NCBI GenBank assembly: GCA_023055355.1 | Contig: JALJCS010000015.1 | Coordinates: forward strand, 18,341,516 to 18,405,515 | Direction: 5' to 3' | DNA: 64,000 nucleotides | Source of the DNA: Agelaius tricolor | Lineage: Eukaryota; Chordata; Aves; Passeriformes; Icteridae | In this document: piece by piece, positions 60,433 through 64,000 of the stretch | Position numbering within the stretch: position 1 is the first letter of the stretch | Layout of the letters: every line of letters starts with the position of its first letter | Notes under the pieces: generated by a model | Database searches by the model: none | Seen by the model: only the letters and a program-made list of their open reading frames with translations | What the model was told of the DNA's origin: nothing | Translations under genes and position numbers: made by a program

Positions 60433-61370
60433 CATCATCCATCCATCCGTCCGTCCATCCATCCATCCATCCATCATCCATCCACCATCCATCCATCCAT
60501 CCATCCATCATCCATCCATCATCCATCCATCCATCCATCCATCCATCCATCATCCATCCATCATCCATCATCCATCCATCATCCATCCATCCATCCATCA
60601 TCCATCCATCATCCATCATCCATCCATCCATCCATCCATCCATCCATCCATCATCCATCATCCATCCATCCATCCATCCATCCACCATCCATCCATCCAT
60701 CCATCCATCCATCCATCATCCATCCATCCATCCATCCATCCACCATCCATCCATCCACCATCCATCATCCATCCATCCATCCATTCATCCATCCATCATC
60801 CATCCATCCATCCATCCATCCATCCATCCATCCACCATCCATCATCCATCCATCCATCATCCATCCATCCATCCATCCATCCACCATCCATCATCCATCC
60901 ATCCATCCATTCATCCATCCATCATCCATCCATCCATCATCCATCCATCATCCATCCATCCATCCATCCATCCATCCATCCATCATCCATCCATCATCCA
61001 TCCATCCATCCATCCACCATCCATCCATCCATCCATCCATCCATCCATCCATCATCCATCCATCCATCCATCCATCCATCCATCATCCATCCATCATCCA
61101 TCCATCCATCCACCATCCATCCATCCATCCATCCACCATCCATCATCCATCCATCCATCCATCCATCCATCCATCATCCATCCATCCATCATCCATCCAT
61201 CATCCATCATCCATCCATCCATCCATCATCCATCATCCATCCATCCATCCATCCATCCATCATCCATCATCCATCCATCCATCCATCCATCCATCCATCC
61301 ATCATCCATCCATCCGTCCATCCGTCCATCCATCCATCCATCATCCATCCCCCCATCATCCATCCATGTG
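60433..61370. repeat. (ATCC)n / ATCATCC satellite
   Basis: About 940 bp of CATC and CCAT tetramers with frequent ATCATCC breaks, giving long open frames on both strands (HPSIHPS and DGWMDGW). Pure array; not coding. Confidence 0.97.
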
Positions 61371-62699
61371 TGCTGGAGGAGTGGGAGAAAATCCTCAGCA
61401 CTGCTGAGCTCCTGTTGGCTCAGCCCCAGAGCGCTGTTCCTGTGCTCACACTGGGGCACATTTGGACCATCTGTGATCATTCCTCAGTCCTTTCCTTCAG
61501 CCTGAAAAAGTCTGGGCTAGAGGGGTGCCAGGGTACAGAGGTTTCCAGAAGTGCAGCTGCAGGGCACAGCTGGGGATGTGGCAGCTTGAAAAGTGCCTGC
61601 CCTGGCACTCTGGGATTGGTGATTCTCCTTCAGCCTGGGAAGAAAAATGGAAAGGAAAAGGAAAATAATTATGTCAATTATATCAATTATATCAATTATA
61701 TCTGTGGAAACCCATGAGCTAGAAATTGTTGTATTTTGTTGTTTCTTATGAGCAAACCCACAGGTTTTCATGAGGAAAATCCCCCATTAATACACATCCC
61801 TCTAGACCTGCTTCCCTGCATGCCACACAGGACCCTGGGAGAATTTCCTTGGATAGATTTTGGCAGAGTTAAGCCCTGTGCAGAGTGTTAGCTTTATAAG
61901 CTACTTGATTTACCCACCACATTTTCCAAGAGGAAAGCTTCCCAAACTATCATAAGCTTGATTATTCAGCAGAAAATCTCATTTCATGAGAAATGAGTGC
62001 TGTACCTGCCTTGCTCAGCATGCTGGTCCAGGGCTTTTTGGCTGTGTTTTCTTGCTCTCTGAATAAAACAGGAGGATCACATAAATATTGGCAGTCCTCA
62101 GTGGTGCTTTTTAGCCAGAGCTGAGCCAGCAAACAGCTCTGTCTGTGCCAATTTCTCTCTCTCTCAGGCTGAACGTGCCCTTGAGGAGCAGGTTCAGCAC
62201 CTCCTTGTAGTTATAAATGGAATATATTGTCTCATACACAGGGACACAACTATTGCCTAATGGTTTACAGGTTGGGATACTCTTTGCTGTTGGTGGACCT
62301 TTTTTCTTTGTTGGAAACAGAACAAATCAAGAATTCCTTGGGGTATTTTATTCCTCTTTCCCACCAGAATCAGCCATCCTGGAAATCTCTGAAGACCTTG
62401 TGAAATTCCCTCCCTTTTGGAAGTGTTTGAGAGTGTTCTGTATAACCATTAGATATATGCAGTCAGTATGGTTTGTAAAATTACACTACAAGATAAAAAT
62501 GGAATGCAAAGGCTTGGGGTTGTGTCTGGATTTGTAAATCTTGTGAACAGCTTGCAGGACTCTCAGACCAACAAAACTTGTGAGCCTGGAGAGTTATCTT
62601 GGTGGTAAAAGAAAGGTTAATATTGATTCACCTTCCTGATTGAAGGTTTTTACAGTTCAGAATCCCTCGAGGGAGGATGAGTATGGGAATAAATGAGTA
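61371..62699. other. Unique intergenic DNA
   Basis: A short TCAATTATA repeat (three copies, near 61,675-61,700). No gene was recognised. Confidence 0.45.
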
Positions 62700-63140
62700 T
62701 GGGAGTATGAGAATAAATCACACAGACTCCATTTTCTTCATGGTGGAGAAAACCCATTCTTTATTCACAAAACTCCTTTTTATGCAGTTTTACAGACCTC
62801 TTGTGGGACTCCAATTGGTCAGGAGCTTTCCTGCCAATTACTTTATTGGTCAGTAACAAATTGTTATTCTGGATTGCTTGGTCACTCAAACTCTCAGTGT
62901 ACCTGCAGGGAAAGTTGTTTGTGAGAGATAGTTTTAATTTCTCTATCCCAGGTGTAAATCCAGTTTATACAGGTACAAGTTATCTTTTACCCAGGAATAG
63001 ATTGTAATGTTAATGAACTGCTCACACCAGCATTGCTTTCACATGGGAACCTGCAAAGTGCCAGCTTTCTTTAGAAGAACTGACAGGCCAGCCAGAGCAG
63101 GCCTGATCTTATGAAGATTTTCTTTCTGATTTTCCTACCT
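62700..63140 (-). mobile_element. Solo LTR, family C
   Basis: Aligns with 12,204-12,657 throughout. On the minus strand it has a TATA-type CTGTATAAACTGG near 62,965 and the AATAAAGAATGGG signal. Confidence 0.82.
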
Positions 63141-64000
63141 TACTGCGAGGGCTGAGGACAGCAGTGAACACACAGCAGCCATGCCAGGGTGCTCACAGCT
63201 CCTGCTGCACTGGGCTGAGCTGGGCTGAGCTCTGGATTCCAGGAGGACACAGATTTACACCACATCTGGGCTGCTTTTCTTCCTCTCTCTGCTGGCCCAC
63301 ATGAGATAGAGCAGGCAGGGAGAAGCATCTATCAGGATCTCTGCTACTTGGATAAAATGAAGTATAGTCAAACATAAAACTTAACTGCCTTATCATAATA
63401 TTTAGTTGCACTCTTTAGAGATCTCAGTGTGCTGGGTGATTGAAGCTCTGTAGAGTTTCAAAAAGCTGGAAGCACTTAGCACAGGGATTATCCCAGAACC
63501 TGCAAAAATGGGCCTTTAATTTGCTGTTATTTCAATAAATAGGATTAAAGCCCAGCAAATTTATCTACTGACATATTTTTGCTCTTTTGGGAGATAATTT
63601 GAAACTTATTTTTCTTCTATGTGGTGTTTTCTTCAATAACCTTGCCCTAAAGATTAATTTCTGTGTATTTTCATTGTTGGTTTGGGTTGGGTTTTTTTTA
63701 AATCCCACTTGTGTAATAACACAGAGAAATGGACCCTTGTTACAGTTTTATTCAGAAATGCATCATTTCTGGAGTTTTAAATTCTGTTGGAACATTTCTC
63801 AAACTCTGAATCCCTTATGGGATAAATCTCTTTGACCTTCAGTTTTCCTCAGATATCTTTTTATCAGCATGAAATGAGTTTAATTTGTTTGGGCATGCAT
63901 CCTCACACCCTAATGAGCTGATAGTGTTATCTTGATCAGTTCTGGAAATGACTGTTCTAAATCCTGCCAGCCTCATTCAAGGTATGAACCCTTGGATCTG
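63141..64000. other. Unique intergenic DNA to window end
   Basis: Nothing recognised. Confidence 0.45.

Noticed and set aside
60426..61505. 359-codon ORF (HPSIHPS repeats)
   Set aside because: Entirely the ATCC satellite.

Overview
This 64 kb window is nuclear DNA of a bird, most likely a songbird (passerine). The reasons are the mix of repeats: CR1 LINE 3' ends, a short SINE with a tRNA-Ile head and a CR1/SINE-like tail, and many solo LTRs of types common in passerine genomes. The only gene I can support is HSBP1 (heat shock factor binding protein 1), on the minus strand. Its whole 76-residue coding sequence is present in three exons: 44910-44866, 43815-43749 and 43182-43064. It has a CpG-island promoter at about 44,700-45,010 with ETS, TCTCGCGAGA and ZNF143-type motifs. 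In other amniotes HSBP1 lies between CDH13 and MLYCD. I recognise no exon of either in this window, so both flanks look intergenic.

Layout. 1-12 kb: mostly unique AT-rich DNA with three solo LTRs (2.0, 5.7 and 6.6 kb) and a CR1 end at 9.5 kb. 12-19 kb: an LTR at 12.2 kb, a 21-bp-type minisatellite at 13.2-14.3 kb split by an LTR, and LTRs at 16.9 and 17.8 kb. 19-33 kb: a (TTTTA)n array, several LTRs, a head-to-head LTR pair at 24 kb, a tandem LTR-like pair at 26.6-27.6 kb, and a minisatellite at 31.3-32.05 kb. 32-35 kb: local segmental duplications, one with a 265-bp insertion. 36-41 kb: CR1 and several LTR-like elements, one with an expanded 32-bp minisatellite. 42-45 kb: HSBP1, with an 18-bp minisatellite filling most of intron 1. 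45-64 kb: mostly unique DNA with tandem duplications, long AT-rich and (ATCC)n arrays, a CR1 end, the tRNA-derived SINE and two further LTRs.

Two observations about HSBP1 stand out. Intron 2 has the signature of a minor-spliceosome (U12-type) intron: ATATCCTTTT at the donor and a CCTTGAC branch motif 11 nt before the AG. Intron 1 contains a frame-preserving minisatellite, so the reading frame stays open from the HSBP1 ATG through nearly 830 bp of intron. I found no operon-like or otherwise novel multi-gene system. Most long ORFs here are by-products of minisatellites whose unit length is a multiple of three, or of repeat sequence.
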